Shown here piece after piece: positions 54,705 to 63,743 of a stretch of 64,000 bases of DNA. The number at the start of each line of letters is the position of its first letter. Position 1 is the first letter of the stretch. This DNA is from JBCDCY01 sp039180875 (GTDB lineage: Bacteria > Pseudomonadota > Alphaproteobacteria > Rhodobacterales > Rhodobacteraceae). The notes below the pieces were generated by a model. The model saw only the letters and a program-made list of their open reading frames with translations, did not search any database and was not told the DNA's origin. The stretch is taken from assembly GCA_039180875.1 (NCBI GenBank), contig JBCDCY010000001.1, forward strand, positions 1 to 64,000. The letters run 5' to 3'. A program made the position numbers and the translations under genes.

Positions 54705-55052
54705 ATGACCGGATGCCTCGTAATGGTGCGCTTTCGCCTTGTCCCCGGCGCCCGCCGCAACGCCTTTCTGGCCACTGCGCCCGAAGTGACCGACTGGTTC
54801 GCCCGCCAGCCGGGCTTTCAGTACCGCACCCTGGTGGAAGGCGCGGGCGGGAGCTGGATGGACTTGATCTGGTGGGACAGCACCGCGACCGCCCAGGCGG
54901 CGGCGCGCAAGTTCATTGGCGCCCTCGGCGCCACCGCCTTCATGGCGGCGATCGACCCCCGGACGATCGAGAGCGGCCTGCACCCGGTGCCGTACCGGGG
55001 CGACGGCTCCATCGTCGAGCGCGCGCCGATGCCCGCGCCGGTCTTCGCGTGA
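54705..55052 (+). CDS. Small protein with probable dimeric alpha-beta barrel fold
   Basis: 115 aa from ATG 54705. VMVRFRLVPGARRNAFLATA and YRTLVEGAGGSWMDLIWWDS with a following alanine-rich helix resemble the ABM / dimeric ferredoxin-like barrel families, which are small oxygenases or heme-binding proteins, but key residues are not recognisable. It is probably cytoplasmic. It is 12 bases upstream of the WYL regulator and likely its regulated partner. Confidence 0.6.
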   Translation: MTGCLVMVRFRLVPGARRNAFLATAPEVTDWFARQPGFQYRTLVEGAGGSWMDLIWWDSTATAQAAARKFIGALGATAFMAAIDPRTIESGLHPVPYRGDGSIVERAPMPAPVFA

Positions 55053-55064
55053 GGGCCGCCGGCG

Positions 55065-55757
55065 ATGCGGCGGGCCGAGCGTCTTTTCCGGTTGATCGAG
55101 CTGCTGCGGGGCCGGCGGCTCGCCATGACGGCGGAGGCGCTGGGCACGGCGCTCGAGGTCTCGCCGCGCACGGTCTATCGCGACATCGCGGCGCTGCAGG
55201 CCACCGGCACGCCGATCGAGGGCGAGGCGGGGGTCGGCTACCGCCTCGACCCGCGCTACCACCTGCCACCCCTGATGTTTGACAACGAAGAGGTGCAGGC
55301 GCTGCTCGCGGGCCTGCGCCTGGCAGCCTCCCTCACCGACGATGCGCTCGGCGATGCGGCGAAGCGGGCCGAGACCAAGGTACGGGCGGTGTTGGACGAG
55401 GCCGGCCGGGCGCGGGCCGACCGCTCCCCCTATCTCACGCCGGTCCTGGCGGAGGAGGCGCCGATCCGCGCCCTGCATCTCACCGTGCGCAAGGCCTGCG
55501 AGGCGCGGGAGAAGCTGCGCCTCACCTACGAGGACGAGATGGGGCGGCAGAGCAGCCGGGTGGTCTGGCCCATCGCGTTGATGCGCTGGCGGGCCGTTTG
55601 GACGCTTTATGCCTGGTGCGAGCTCAGGACCGATTTCCGCTCCTTCCGCATCGACCGGATCGCCGCCGCCGATACCGGGGTCGGCAGCTTTCCGCACCAT
55701 CCCGAGCGCTCGATCGCCGGCATGATGCACCGGTTCGGCGTGACCGAGGGCGGCTGA
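55065..55757 (+). CDS. YafY-family HTH/WYL transcriptional regulator
   Basis: 230 aa. The N-terminal DeoR-like helix-turn-helix is RLFRLIELLRGRRLAMTAEA followed by LEVSPRTVYRDIAALQATGT; the C-terminal WYL domain spans about residues 135-215 and includes VVWPIALMRWRAVWTLYAWC (Trp-Tyr-Leu variant) and FRSFRIDRI. WYL domains sense nucleic acids or small ligands. It is probably autoregulated through the palindrome at 54624-54641 together with the small barrel protein. Confidence 0.9.
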   Translation: MRRAERLFRLIELLRGRRLAMTAEALGTALEVSPRTVYRDIAALQATGTPIEGEAGVGYRLDPRYHLPPLMFDNEEVQALLAGLRLAASLTDDALGDAAKRAETKVRAVLDEAGRARADRSPYLTPVLAEEAPIRALHLTVRKACEAREKLRLTYEDEMGRQSSRVVWPIALMRWRAVWTLYAWCELRTDFRSFRIDRIAAADTGVGSFPHHPERSIAGMMHRFGVTEGG

Positions 55758-55777
55758 GCCGCCGAGCCTGGACGGCC

Positions 55778-57835
55778 TCAGTCCGGAATGTTGAGCGTCC
55801 GCGTCTCCCGCCCGCGGCGGAGGCGGAGCGAGTCCTCGTCGATCGCCAGCACCTCCCAGCCATCGAGATTGCCGCCGCGCGCGACCCGCACGAAGCGGCC
55901 GTTCGGCAGGCGGATCAGGGCCCGGCGGCTCGAGGTGCTGCCATAGACCCCGATCAGGCTGATGGCGTCGAGGTTGATGGCGTCGGGGATGGTCGCGGCC
56001 TGGGCCACTGCCGTGGGGGTCGCCGGGCGGGGCCCGACGCGGCGCGGCACCGTCGCCTCCTCCTCGACCGGGGGCGCTGCGGCGGGCGGCGCGAGGGCGG
56101 CGGTGGTGGTGGCCGGCGGCGTGCTTTCGGCCGGCGGTGGCTCCGCAGTCTGCGGCGGCGGTGCAGGCGTCTGGGTGAGCGGGGCCGTTTCGATGGTGGG
56201 CGCGGTGGCAGCGGGCGGCGTCACGTCGGCCGAGCTTCGCAGGGCGGCGACGCGAAGCACGATCTCGATCGGTCGGGCGCGCATCGCCATGGCGCTGGCC
56301 GGTGCATTCTCTGTCGGTGCCAGATCGGGGTCGAGGTCCTGCGGCGAGGGTTGGCGCCAGCGCGGGCGGGGCATGTCGCTCGGCGCCAGCTCGGTCGCCG
56401 CCAGGGCAATGGGGGAAAGCGGGCGGTCGGGGTCGATCTGGGCCGCGTCGATGGCCTCGCGGATCGCAACCTCCTCACCCTGCTCGGGCGTTGCTGCGTC
56501 CTCCGGCGTCGCCGGATCGGCCTCGGCCACATCGGTTTCTGCGGGCTCGGGCGGCAACGGGCCCGACCGCGGCGGGCGGAGCGACGGGCGGCCTTCGATC
56601 ACCTCCACCGCGGCGAGATCCTCGGCCGTTGCCGGCGGCGCCTCGGCCACGTCCGCCGGCTGGCGGCGCGGCGGCAGGAGCGGCGGCGGACCCTCGGTGA
56701 CGGTCACGCTCTCGGCGCTCGGCCGCCCGGTCGGGCGAAGCGGCGGCGCGCCCTCCGTCACCGGCACGGCGGCGATCTCCGCCTGCGTCGGCTCGTCCGT
56801 CGGGCCGGTCTCGATCTCTTCGGCCGTCGCGGGCGGATCGTCCGCACCGTCCGCGCTCTCGGCTGGATCGGCTGGCGCGTCTGTCGCTTCGGCCGGCGCT
56901 GCGGGCGGGCTCCCCTCTCCAGCAGTGGGCGCGGGCAGGGATTGCGGAGCAGCCGCCCGGATCCGGTCGTCGATCTGCAGCGCCGCCACCTCGACCGAGG
57001 GGGCGGCCGGCGGCAGGGCGCCGTCGGCGATGCTGATCTGGGTCGGCTGTTCTTCGGGCAGGCCCGGGATCGTGCCCGGTCGAGCCGGCGCCGTGGCCTC
57101 GAGCTCGGCCGGATCGGGCGGCAAGGCCCGCCGGGCCGGCGCCCAGACATCGAGGCCCGGATCGGCGGCGCGGAACGACAGGTCATCGCCCCCGGGCGCG
57201 AACGGGATCACCACGCTCGCCGTCACCCGCGGCGGATTGGGCCAGAGCACGAAGGGATCGACGACGCGGAAGATCGCCAGACCGATGGCAGCGCACACCC
57301 CGGCGAGGACCGCTGCCCGGCGGCGCTCCACCCGGCTCCGCCGCTCGGCCGGCACCTCGAGGCAGATCGGCGTCTGCTGCGCGGCATCGCGGAGCGCTAT
57401 TTCCCGCACCCGAAAGCCATGTCCGGCGGCGAATTCCCGCGCCTCCTCCACCGTGCGGAGCGGCACCGCGGTGATCGGCGTCTTGCCGTCGGCATCGGCC
57501 GGCCCAAGGGCGAGCGCCAGGGCCGCGGCACCATGGCTGGTGGAGGCGGCGATGGAGGCGGCCGCCTCGTCCAGCCGATCCTCCGTCGAGGTTGCGCTCA
57601 GCACCGCCCGCTTCTCCAGCGCCTCCGACATCGGCAGCCAGAGCGCCACCGGGCGGACCCGGCCGAGAGAGCGGCCGAGGATCTGGCGCATCTCGGCCAG
57701 GCGCGGATCCCGGGCGGCGTCGTTGACGGGAACCCTCAGCTGCTCGGTCCAGCCGGCCGCGCTCCGCAGCCAAAGCGCGATGCCCTCTTGGGAAAGCTCA
57801 AGAGCGGCCGGCGTGTCCTGGGTCGTCAGCGGCAC
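55778..57835 (-). CDS. Proline/alanine-rich PilP/GspC-like inner-membrane protein
   Basis: 685 aa from GTG 57835. About residues 1-165 are a globular cytoplasmic part, residues ~170-190 one membrane helix (AVLAGVCAAIGLAIFRVVDP), then about 400 residues of Ala/Pro/Glu-rich linker with three recurring tags (EGAPPLRPTGRPS, EGPPPLLPPRRQPAD, EGRPSLRPPRSGP), and a C-terminal domain of about 70 residues (ISLIGVYGSTSSRRALIRLP, GRFVRVARGGNLDGWEVLAI) like the HR domain of GspC/PilP. I recall such proteins as Roseobacter type IV pilus PilP candidates; no other pilus gene is here. Confidence 0.7.
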   Translation of the reverse strand: MPLTTQDTPAALELSQEGIALWLRSAAGWTEQLRVPVNDAARDPRLAEMRQILGRSLGRVRPVALWLPMSEALEKRAVLSATSTEDRLDEAAASIAASTSHGAAALALALGPADADGKTPITAVPLRTVEEAREFAAGHGFRVREIALRDAAQQTPICLEVPAERRSRVERRRAAVLAGVCAAIGLAIFRVVDPFVLWPNPPRVTASVVIPFAPGGDDLSFRAADPGLDVWAPARRALPPDPAELEATAPARPGTIPGLPEEQPTQISIADGALPPAAPSVEVAALQIDDRIRAAAPQSLPAPTAGEGSPPAAPAEATDAPADPAESADGADDPPATAEEIETGPTDEPTQAEIAAVPVTEGAPPLRPTGRPSAESVTVTEGPPPLLPPRRQPADVAEAPPATAEDLAAVEVIEGRPSLRPPRSGPLPPEPAETDVAEADPATPEDAATPEQGEEVAIREAIDAAQIDPDRPLSPIALAATELAPSDMPRPRWRQPSPQDLDPDLAPTENAPASAMAMRARPIEIVLRVAALRSSADVTPPAATAPTIETAPLTQTPAPPPQTAEPPPAESTPPATTTAALAPPAAAPPVEEEATVPRRVGPRPATPTAVAQAATIPDAINLDAISLIGVYGSTSSRRALIRLPNGRFVRVARGGNLDGWEVLAIDEDSLRLRRGRETRTLNIPD

Positions 57836-57994
57836 ATTTTGTTCCGGTACTGTCGCGCGTGACGCGCGTGCCTCACCTCACCACATGTCTACCCTATCGC
57901 CGTCCGCGCGCAGGGACCAGCCCCGGCAGTGCGCGGTTGACACGGATCGGCGGGCAACCCACCGTTTTGCGAACTCCAGCCACAGGTGTCGCAT

Positions 57995-58714
57995 ATGCTT
58001 GTTTTACGGACCTTTCCCTCCTGCCTTCTGGCGCTTGCGTGGCTGGCCACGGCCGGTAGCGCCCTGGCGCAGGAGGTCCGGCCGCCGCACATGATCGTTA
58101 CCGGAACGGGAGAGGTCGCCGCAGCGCCCGACATGGCCATCGTCACCGTCGCGGTGGAGACCAACGACCGCAAGGCGGACGTCGCACTCACCAAGAACTC
58201 CGAGCGGATGGCCGAGCTCTTCCGCATCGTCGGGGAGGCCGGCATCGAAGAGGCCGACCGGCAGACCCGCGGCCTCGGCCTGCAGACGATCTACGACCAC
58301 CAATCGGATCGGACCCAGCCGCGGATCCTGAGTTATCGGGTCTTCAATGCGCTGACCGTGCGGGTGCGCGATCTCGACGTGCTCGGCGGTCTGCTCGATC
58401 AGCTCGTGACCAACGGGGCGAACCGCATCGACCAGGTGCGCTTCACCTTCCAGGACCCCGCGCCGCTGGAGGATCTGGCCCGCACCGCGGCGGTCGAGGA
58501 TGCCCTGGCCAAGGCCCGGCTTTACGCCGATGCGGCGGGCATCGGGCTCGGCCCGATCCTTCAGATGTCGGAGGCCGGCGGCTTTCGCCCGCAGGAGAGG
58601 TTCTTCGCCACGGAGCGGGCCGCGGCGCCCGCCATCGACGTGCCGGTGGCCGGCGGCGAGCTCACCATCTCGGCCCAGGTCAACCTGACGATCGCGCTGG
58701 AGCAGCCGGAATGA
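57995..58714 (+). CDS. SIMPL-domain (DUF541) periplasmic protein
   Basis: 239 aa from ATG 57995 (a GTG at 57986 is also in frame). Signal peptide FPSCLLALAWLATAGSALAQ, then the SIMPL domain: HMIVTGTGEVAAAPDMAIVT, the repeated strand-helix segments, and a C-terminal ISAQVNLTIALE. SIMPL proteins form oligomeric channels or cages in the periplasm and are linked to oxidative stress tolerance; molecular function is uncertain. The stop overlaps the kynU start (ATGA). Confidence 0.9.
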   Translation: MLVLRTFPSCLLALAWLATAGSALAQEVRPPHMIVTGTGEVAAAPDMAIVTVAVETNDRKADVALTKNSERMAELFRIVGEAGIEEADRQTRGLGLQTIYDHQSDRTQPRILSYRVFNALTVRVRDLDVLGGLLDQLVTNGANRIDQVRFTFQDPAPLEDLARTAAVEDALAKARLYADAAGIGLGPILQMSEAGGFRPQERFFATERAAAPAIDVPVAGGELTISAQVNLTIALEQPE

Positions 58715-59907
58715 GCCTGCCCGATTTCTCCCACCAGCGGGCGCAGTTCACTCTGCCTGAGGGGTTGGTCTATCTCGACGGCAACTCCCTCGGCCCGCTG
58801 CCCAAGGCCGCGCCGGATCGTGTGGCGCGGGCGATGCACGAAGAGTGGGGCAAGATGGCGATCGGCGGCTGGAACCGGGCCGGCTGGATCGACATGCCGG
58901 ACCGGGTCGGCGACCGGATCGCCGGCCTGATCGGGGCGGAGCCCGGCAGCGTCACCATGGGCGATACTCTGTCGATCAAGGTCTACCAGACGGTCGCGGC
59001 GGCGCTCGACCTGCGGCCGGGGCGTGACGTGGTCCTCTCCGATACCGGCAACTTCCCGACCGATCTCTACATGGTGGAGGGCCTCCTGCGGACCCGCGGC
59101 GCCGGCAGCCTGCGCCTGGTCGAGCCCGAAGAGGTGATGGACGCCCTCGACGACCGCGTCGCCGTACTGATGCTGACGGAGGTCGACTACCGCACCGGCC
59201 GGCTGCACGACATGGTGGCGCTGACCGAGAGGGCCCACGCGGTCGGCGCGCTCACGGTCTGGGACCTTGCGCACTCCGCCGGCGCGCTACCGGTCGATCT
59301 GGCGGGCGCAGGGGCGGATTTCGCCGCCGGCTGCACCTATAAATACCTGAACGGCGGGCCTGGCGCGCCGGCCTTCGTCTACGTCGCCCCCCGCCATGCC
59401 GAGCGGGTGCAGCCCGCCCTTTCCGGCTGGCTGGGGCACGAGGCGCCTTTCGCCTTCGACCTCGACTACCGCCCGGCGCGGGGCGTTTCCCGCATGCGGG
59501 TGGGGACGCCGCCGATCCTCGGCCTCGTCGCCCTCGATGCCGCGCTCGATGTCTGGGAGGGGGTGGAGATGGCAGATGTTCGCCGCGCCTCCATCGCCCT
59601 TTCCGAACGCTTCGTCGCGGGGGTAGAGGCACGCTGCCCCGAGCTGACGCTCGCCTCACCCCGGGCGCCGGAGGCCCGCGGCAGCCAGGTCTCCTTCCGC
59701 TTCGCCGAGGGCTACGCCGCCATGCAGGCGCTGATCGCCCGGGGCGTGGTCGGCGATTTCCGCGCCCCCGACATCATGCGCTTTGGCTTCACGCCGCTCT
59801 ACCTCGGCCCCGACGACATCGACCGGGCGGTTGAGGTGTTGGCCGAGGTCCTGGCGGATCGCCTCTGGGATCGGCCGGAGCATCGCCAGCGCGCCGCGGT
59901 GACATGA
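58711..59907 (+). CDS. kynU: Kynureninase
   Basis: 398 aa. The PLP lysine is Lys211 in CTYKYLNGGPG. YLDGNSLGPLP at the N-terminus, WDLAHSAGALPVDL before the lysine (with the PLP-binding aspartate) and RVGTPPILGLVALDAA are conserved. It splits kynurenine to anthranilate and alanine. The operon SIMPL-kynU-kynA has 4-base overlaps. Kynurenine formamidase (kynB) is not seen here. Confidence 0.95.
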   Translation: MSLPDFSHQRAQFTLPEGLVYLDGNSLGPLPKAAPDRVARAMHEEWGKMAIGGWNRAGWIDMPDRVGDRIAGLIGAEPGSVTMGDTLSIKVYQTVAAALDLRPGRDVVLSDTGNFPTDLYMVEGLLRTRGAGSLRLVEPEEVMDALDDRVAVLMLTEVDYRTGRLHDMVALTERAHAVGALTVWDLAHSAGALPVDLAGAGADFAAGCTYKYLNGGPGAPAFVYVAPRHAERVQPALSGWLGHEAPFAFDLDYRPARGVSRMRVGTPPILGLVALDAALDVWEGVEMADVRRASIALSERFVAGVEARCPELTLASPRAPEARGSQVSFRFAEGYAAMQALIARGVVGDFRAPDIMRFGFTPLYLGPDDIDRAVEVLAEVLADRLWDRPEHRQRAAVT

Positions 59908-60740
59908 GCGATCCCTACGACCCCGCCCGCGAAGGGGCCGAGATGGCCTTCGACCGGCGCATGTCCTACGGCGACTACCTGCATCTCGAACAGATGCTGA
60001 CGGCGCAGCATCCGCTCTCCGGCGCCCATGACGAGATGCTGTTCATCATCCAGCATCAGACCTCGGAGCTCTGGATGCGCCTGGCCATCCACGAGCTGCA
60101 AGCGGCCCGCACCGCGATTGCCGAGGATCGGCTGCGCCCGGCCTTCAAGATGCTCACCCGCGTCGCCCGGATCTTCGAGCAGTTGAACAACGCATGGGAT
60201 GTGCTCCGCACCATGACCCCGTCGGAGTACACCGAGTTCCGCAGCGATCTCGGCCAATCCTCGGGCTTTCAGTCGCACCAGTATCGCGAGATCGAGTTCA
60301 TCCTCGGCAACCGCAATCCCGCGATGCTGCGCCCGCATGCCCATGTGCCGGAGGTCTCGGCCCAGCTGGCCGAGGAGATGGCGCGGCCGAGCCTCTACGA
60401 CGTCGCCCTCGAACGCCTGGCCGACCAAGGCTTTCCGGTGCCGGCGGCCGTGCTCGAGCGCGACCGCAGCAAGCCCCACGGGCCCGAGGAGGCGGTGCAG
60501 GCGATCTGGGCCACGGTCTACGGCAACCCGGCCGAGCATTGGGCGCTCTACGAACTCGCCGAGAAGCTGGTGGATCTGGAGGACTATTTCCGCCGCTGGC
60601 GCTTCAACCACGTCACCACGGTGGAGCGCATCATCGGCTTCAAGCGCGGCACCGGCGGCACCAGCGGGGTGCAGTACCTCCGCCGGATGCTCGACGTCGT
60701 CCTCTTCCCCGACCTTTGGGCCGTCAGGACCGATCTTTGA
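59904..60740 (+). CDS. kynA: Tryptophan 2,3-dioxygenase
   Basis: 278 aa, the usual bacterial length. MSYGDYLHLEQMLTAQHPLS, IIQHQTSELWMRLAIHELQ and HVTTVERIIGFKRGTGGTSG are diagnostic; they supply the heme-ligand histidine and substrate-binding residues. It opens the indole ring of tryptophan to N-formylkynurenine, the step before kynurenine. It overlaps kynU by 4 bases, and its last 17 bases overlap the convergent TfoX-C gene. Confidence 0.95.
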   Translation: MSDPYDPAREGAEMAFDRRMSYGDYLHLEQMLTAQHPLSGAHDEMLFIIQHQTSELWMRLAIHELQAARTAIAEDRLRPAFKMLTRVARIFEQLNNAWDVLRTMTPSEYTEFRSDLGQSSGFQSHQYREIEFILGNRNPAMLRPHAHVPEVSAQLAEEMARPSLYDVALERLADQGFPVPAAVLERDRSKPHGPEEAVQAIWATVYGNPAEHWALYELAEKLVDLEDYFRRWRFNHVTTVERIIGFKRGTGGTSGVQYLRRMLDVVLFPDLWAVRTDL

Positions 60741-61065
60741 CGGTCTCAACCACGCCGAGCGCGTCGAGCTCGATCTCTATCGCCGCCCGGCCCGTGTCGA
60801 AGGCGGTGGCCTTGAGCGCGTCGAAACGTTGGCGGAGCGCGTCCTTCTCCGCCCCCGTGCAATCGTTCCAGGGCCGGCCCTGCAGGCCCATCTCCAGCAC
60901 GTAGTAGCCGATGAAATGCGGGCGGTGGCCGGTCTCCAGCAATCGGCGGTAGGCCGCATCGGTGCCGAGGGCCCGCAGCTCCTCCGCCGTGGTGATGCCG
61001 GCCCGGGCACAGGCTGCCTCCATCGCCGGGCCGAGATTGCGGATCGAGGATATGGATGTGCCCAT
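60724..61065 (-). CDS. TfoX C-terminal domain protein
   Basis: 113 aa. ISSIRNLGPAMEAACARAGI then TTAEELRALGTDAAYRRLLE is the helix-hairpin-helix TfoX_C domain, and YYVLEMGLQGRPWNDCTGAE follows. The N-terminal TfoX domain of the competence regulator Sxy is absent, so it is a stand-alone member whose role is unknown (it may bind DNA). It is convergent with kynA, sharing 17 bases. Confidence 0.85.
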   Translation of the reverse strand: MGTSISSIRNLGPAMEAACARAGITTAEELRALGTDAAYRRLLETGHRPHFIGYYVLEMGLQGRPWNDCTGAEKDALRQRFDALKATAFDTGRAAIEIELDALGVVETVKDRS

Positions 61066-61143
61066 AGGCCCAGCTTACCCACCCCGCCGCGCGCGCCAAG
61101 CCCCGGTTGACCGTCCGGGCCCGCCGGGGCAAGACGGGGCATC

Positions 61144-61380
61144 ATGCAGACCGTCTTCGTGCAACTGCGCTGTGAGCCCGGCCGCACCTACGAGGTGGCC
61201 GATGCGCTCTATGGGCGGGAGATCGTGTCGGAGCTTTACTCCACCTCCGGCGACTACGACCTGTTGATGAAGCTCTACATCCCCGAGGACGCCGACATCG
61301 GCAAGTTCATCAACGACAACGTGGCCAACATCCCGGGCATCAGCCGCTCGCTGACCACGCTCACCTTCCAGGCGTTCTGA
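61144..61380 (+). CDS. Solo Lrp/AsnC ligand-binding (RAM) domain protein
   Basis: 78 aa. It is the AsnC/Lrp effector domain alone (VFVQLRCEPGRTYEVADALY, EIVSELYSTSGDYDLLMKLY, NIPGISRSLTTLTFQAF), without any helix-turn-helix. Such stand-alone proteins bind amino acids as dimers or octamers and may modulate full-length Lrp proteins. The next gene starts 9 bases after its stop. Confidence 0.92.
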   Translation: MQTVFVQLRCEPGRTYEVADALYGREIVSELYSTSGDYDLLMKLYIPEDADIGKFINDNVANIPGISRSLTTLTFQAF

Positions 61381-61389
61381 GGCGGCCCG

Positions 61390-62232
61390 GTGGGCCGGCC
61401 GGTCTACTTCTTCCTGCACGTCCCGAAATGCGCCGGCACGACGGTGGAGCAGCATTTCGCCGCCGCCCTCGGCGATGGCTTTCTGATCGCGCCGCGCTGG
61501 GAGTCGGTGCGGCGGAACTTCATCGGCAACCGCTACGACTTCGCGCCGGGCGCGCTGGACCGGGTCGCCGTGGTCTCGGGCCATTCCCTCTCCACCTCGC
61601 TCCGCCGGCATCTGCCGGGGCGGGAGGTACGGGAGGTGCTGCTGATCCGCGAGCCGCTCTCCTGGTTTCTTTCCTTCTACAACTACCGGCTTTGGCGGCA
61701 GCGGGAGTGGGGCGAGCCCGCCCCGCCCCGCTTTGCCACCTGGTATCGCGGGCAGCGCACCAATCCGATCAGCCGCTTCATCCTGAACCGTTATTTCGAG
61801 GTGGGGTATCCGGAGATCCTGACCCTCTCCTCCCAGACGCGCCTGCGGCGGTTGAATCGCGATCTCGCCCGCTTTCACTTCGTCGGCGATCTGCGCTTTG
61901 CCGGCGAGGTCATCGCCGCGGCCTCGGCTGAATTGGGGCTGCCGGCCGAGGTCACGCCGCGCAATGTCGGCGCCGGGCCGACGCTGCGGGCGGAGGATCT
62001 GCCGCAGGATCTCCGCGCCCGGATCGCGCGGGAGAACGCGGTCGACGCCGCGCTCCACCGGCTCTGGTCGGAGCGTCGCTTCGCCGAGGGTGCGCCGGAC
62101 GGAACGGCGGAGGCGGAGGCGGCATTGCCCGCCGGCGACCAGCTCAGCTACACGCTGCGCGACGCGGTCGGTACGGCGATCAAGAAACTCTCCCGCCACC
62201 CCGCGCTCCACACCGCATCGGACGAGCGCTGA
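61390..62232 (+). CDS. Sulfotransferase-family protein
   Basis: 280 aa from GTG 61390. The PAPS phosphosulfate loop is HVPKCAGTT near residue 10, and the 3'-phosphate motif is REPLSWFLSFYNYRLWRQ, as in the heparan/carbohydrate sulfotransferase clan. The acceptor is unknown; in bacteria such enzymes sulfate glycans or lipids. No signal peptide is seen. It lies between the solo AsnC domain gene and the DMSP lyase gene. Confidence 0.88.
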   Translation: MGRPVYFFLHVPKCAGTTVEQHFAAALGDGFLIAPRWESVRRNFIGNRYDFAPGALDRVAVVSGHSLSTSLRRHLPGREVREVLLIREPLSWFLSFYNYRLWRQREWGEPAPPRFATWYRGQRTNPISRFILNRYFEVGYPEILTLSSQTRLRRLNRDLARFHFVGDLRFAGEVIAAASAELGLPAEVTPRNVGAGPTLRAEDLPQDLRARIARENAVDAALHRLWSERRFAEGAPDGTAEAEAALPAGDQLSYTLRDAVGTAIKKLSRHPALHTASDER

Positions 62233-62316
62233 AAGCGACGGATTGTCGGCGCGAACGGGCAAGCCGGCCGGCCGGCCCCTCTCCACGCTTTTGCTGCGAG
62301 CGGAGAGGCCAGCCGG

Positions 62317-63645
62317 ATGAACAGCCATCATCGCGACGTCCGCAAGATCGACCCAAGTCGGCAGGCGACCCGCCCCGACGGCACGCCGCTTGACGAGGAT
62401 CGGGCAGAGATCGGGCCGACGCCGCTGGCCTTTGCCGAGTGGCAGGCAGCCGGCCTCACCCCGCCCAACCTGCCGGCGATGCGGGCCCATCGCCATCGCC
62501 GCATCGTCGCGGCGCTCGCCGCCCGGGGCTATGGCGGCGTCCTGCTCTTCGATCCGCTCAACATCCGCTACGCCACCGACAGCACCAACATGCAGCTTTG
62601 GAACAGCCACAATCCGTTCCGGGCGCTTCTGGTGCTGGCCGACGGCCATATGGTGCTGTGGGAGTACAAGGGGGCGAGCTTCGCCTTCCTCTCCGACTTC
62701 AACCCCCTGGTGCGGGAGGTGCGGGGCGGCGCCAGCATGTTCTACTTCGCCTGCGGCGATCGGGGGGAGGCGGCCGCCTCCCGCTTCGCCGCCGAGGTCC
62801 GCGATCTGCTCACCCACCACGCCCCCGGTGAGCGTCGGCTCGCCGTCGACAAGATCATGGTGCACGGCTACCGCGCACTGATCGAGGCGGGGCTCGAGGT
62901 GGAGGACGGCGAGGAATTGATGGAGCGCACTCGCGCCATCAAGGGCCCCGACGAGATCCGCGCCATGCGCTGCGCCATGCACGCCTGCGAGCAAGCGGTG
63001 GCGGAGATGGAGCGCCAGGCCATCCCCGGCCTGACCGAGGACGACATTTGGGCCGTCCTGCATGCCGAGAACATCCGCCGCGGGGGCGAGTGGATCGAGA
63101 CCCGCCTGCTCGCCACCGGGCCGCGCACCAACCCGTGGTTTCAGGAATGCGGGCCGCGGCGGCTGAAACCGAACGAGATCCTGGCTTTCGACACCGATCT
63201 GGTGGGCTGCTACGGCATGTGCGCCGACATCTCCCGCACCTGGTGGATCGGCGATGCCGACCCGCCGGCCGAGATGCGGCGCCAGTTCCGCATCGCCCAT
63301 CAGCACATCATGGAGAACATGGCCCTGCTCGCCCCCGGCGTGCCGTTTCGCGAGCTCAGTTTCGGCGGTCACCTCCTGCCGGCGGAGTTCGTCGACAGCC
63401 GCTATGGCTGCAAGATGCACGGCGTCGGCCTTTGCGATGAATGGCCGTCGATCCTTTATCCCGAGGATTTCGTCGAGGGTGCCTTCGAGGACGTGCTGCA
63501 GCCCGGCATGATGCTGTGCGTCGAGGTGCTGCTCGCCCATCGGGGTGGCGATTTCTCCATCAAGCTCGAGGATCAGGTGCTGATCACCGAGGACGGATAC
63601 GAGAACCTGACCACCTACCCCTTCGACGCCCGCCTGCTTGCCTGA
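62317..63645 (+). CDS. dddP: Dimethylsulfoniopropionate lyase DddP
   Basis: 442 aa M24-type metalloenzyme. Metal-site residues align at a constant offset of three with characterised roseobacter DddP: Asp292 and Asp294 (LAFDTDLVG), Asp304 (CADISRTWW), His368 (KMHGVGLCDEW), Glu403 (LCVEVLLAH) and Glu418 (IKLEDQVLIT); Asp374 matches the proposed catalytic base Asp377. The N-terminus RKIDPSRQATRPDGTP and PLNIRYATDSTNMQLWN are DddP-specific and unlike prolidases. It cleaves the algal osmolyte DMSP to dimethyl sulfide and acrylate. Start is ATG 62317; no acrylate-detoxifying gene follows in the window. Confidence 0.96.
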   Translation: MNSHHRDVRKIDPSRQATRPDGTPLDEDRAEIGPTPLAFAEWQAAGLTPPNLPAMRAHRHRRIVAALAARGYGGVLLFDPLNIRYATDSTNMQLWNSHNPFRALLVLADGHMVLWEYKGASFAFLSDFNPLVREVRGGASMFYFACGDRGEAAASRFAAEVRDLLTHHAPGERRLAVDKIMVHGYRALIEAGLEVEDGEELMERTRAIKGPDEIRAMRCAMHACEQAVAEMERQAIPGLTEDDIWAVLHAENIRRGGEWIETRLLATGPRTNPWFQECGPRRLKPNEILAFDTDLVGCYGMCADISRTWWIGDADPPAEMRRQFRIAHQHIMENMALLAPGVPFRELSFGGHLLPAEFVDSRYGCKMHGVGLCDEWPSILYPEDFVEGAFEDVLQPGMMLCVEVLLAHRGGDFSIKLEDQVLITEDGYENLTTYPFDARLLA

Positions 63646-63743
63646 CACGGCCCTCGCCGGCACAACCAGCGCTGGCAGTTTTCTTTGTCAGGGCGAAAAG
63701 TCGTGGTACGTTAACCTTTTGGTCAGTCTGCGTTGAGGTGAGA

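Noticed and set aside
61075..63663. An 862-codon open frame on the minus strand across the AsnC, sulfotransferase and dddP genes
   Set aside because: It is the antisense shadow of three well-supported genes in GC-rich DNA; it has no recognisable domain and unnatural composition.
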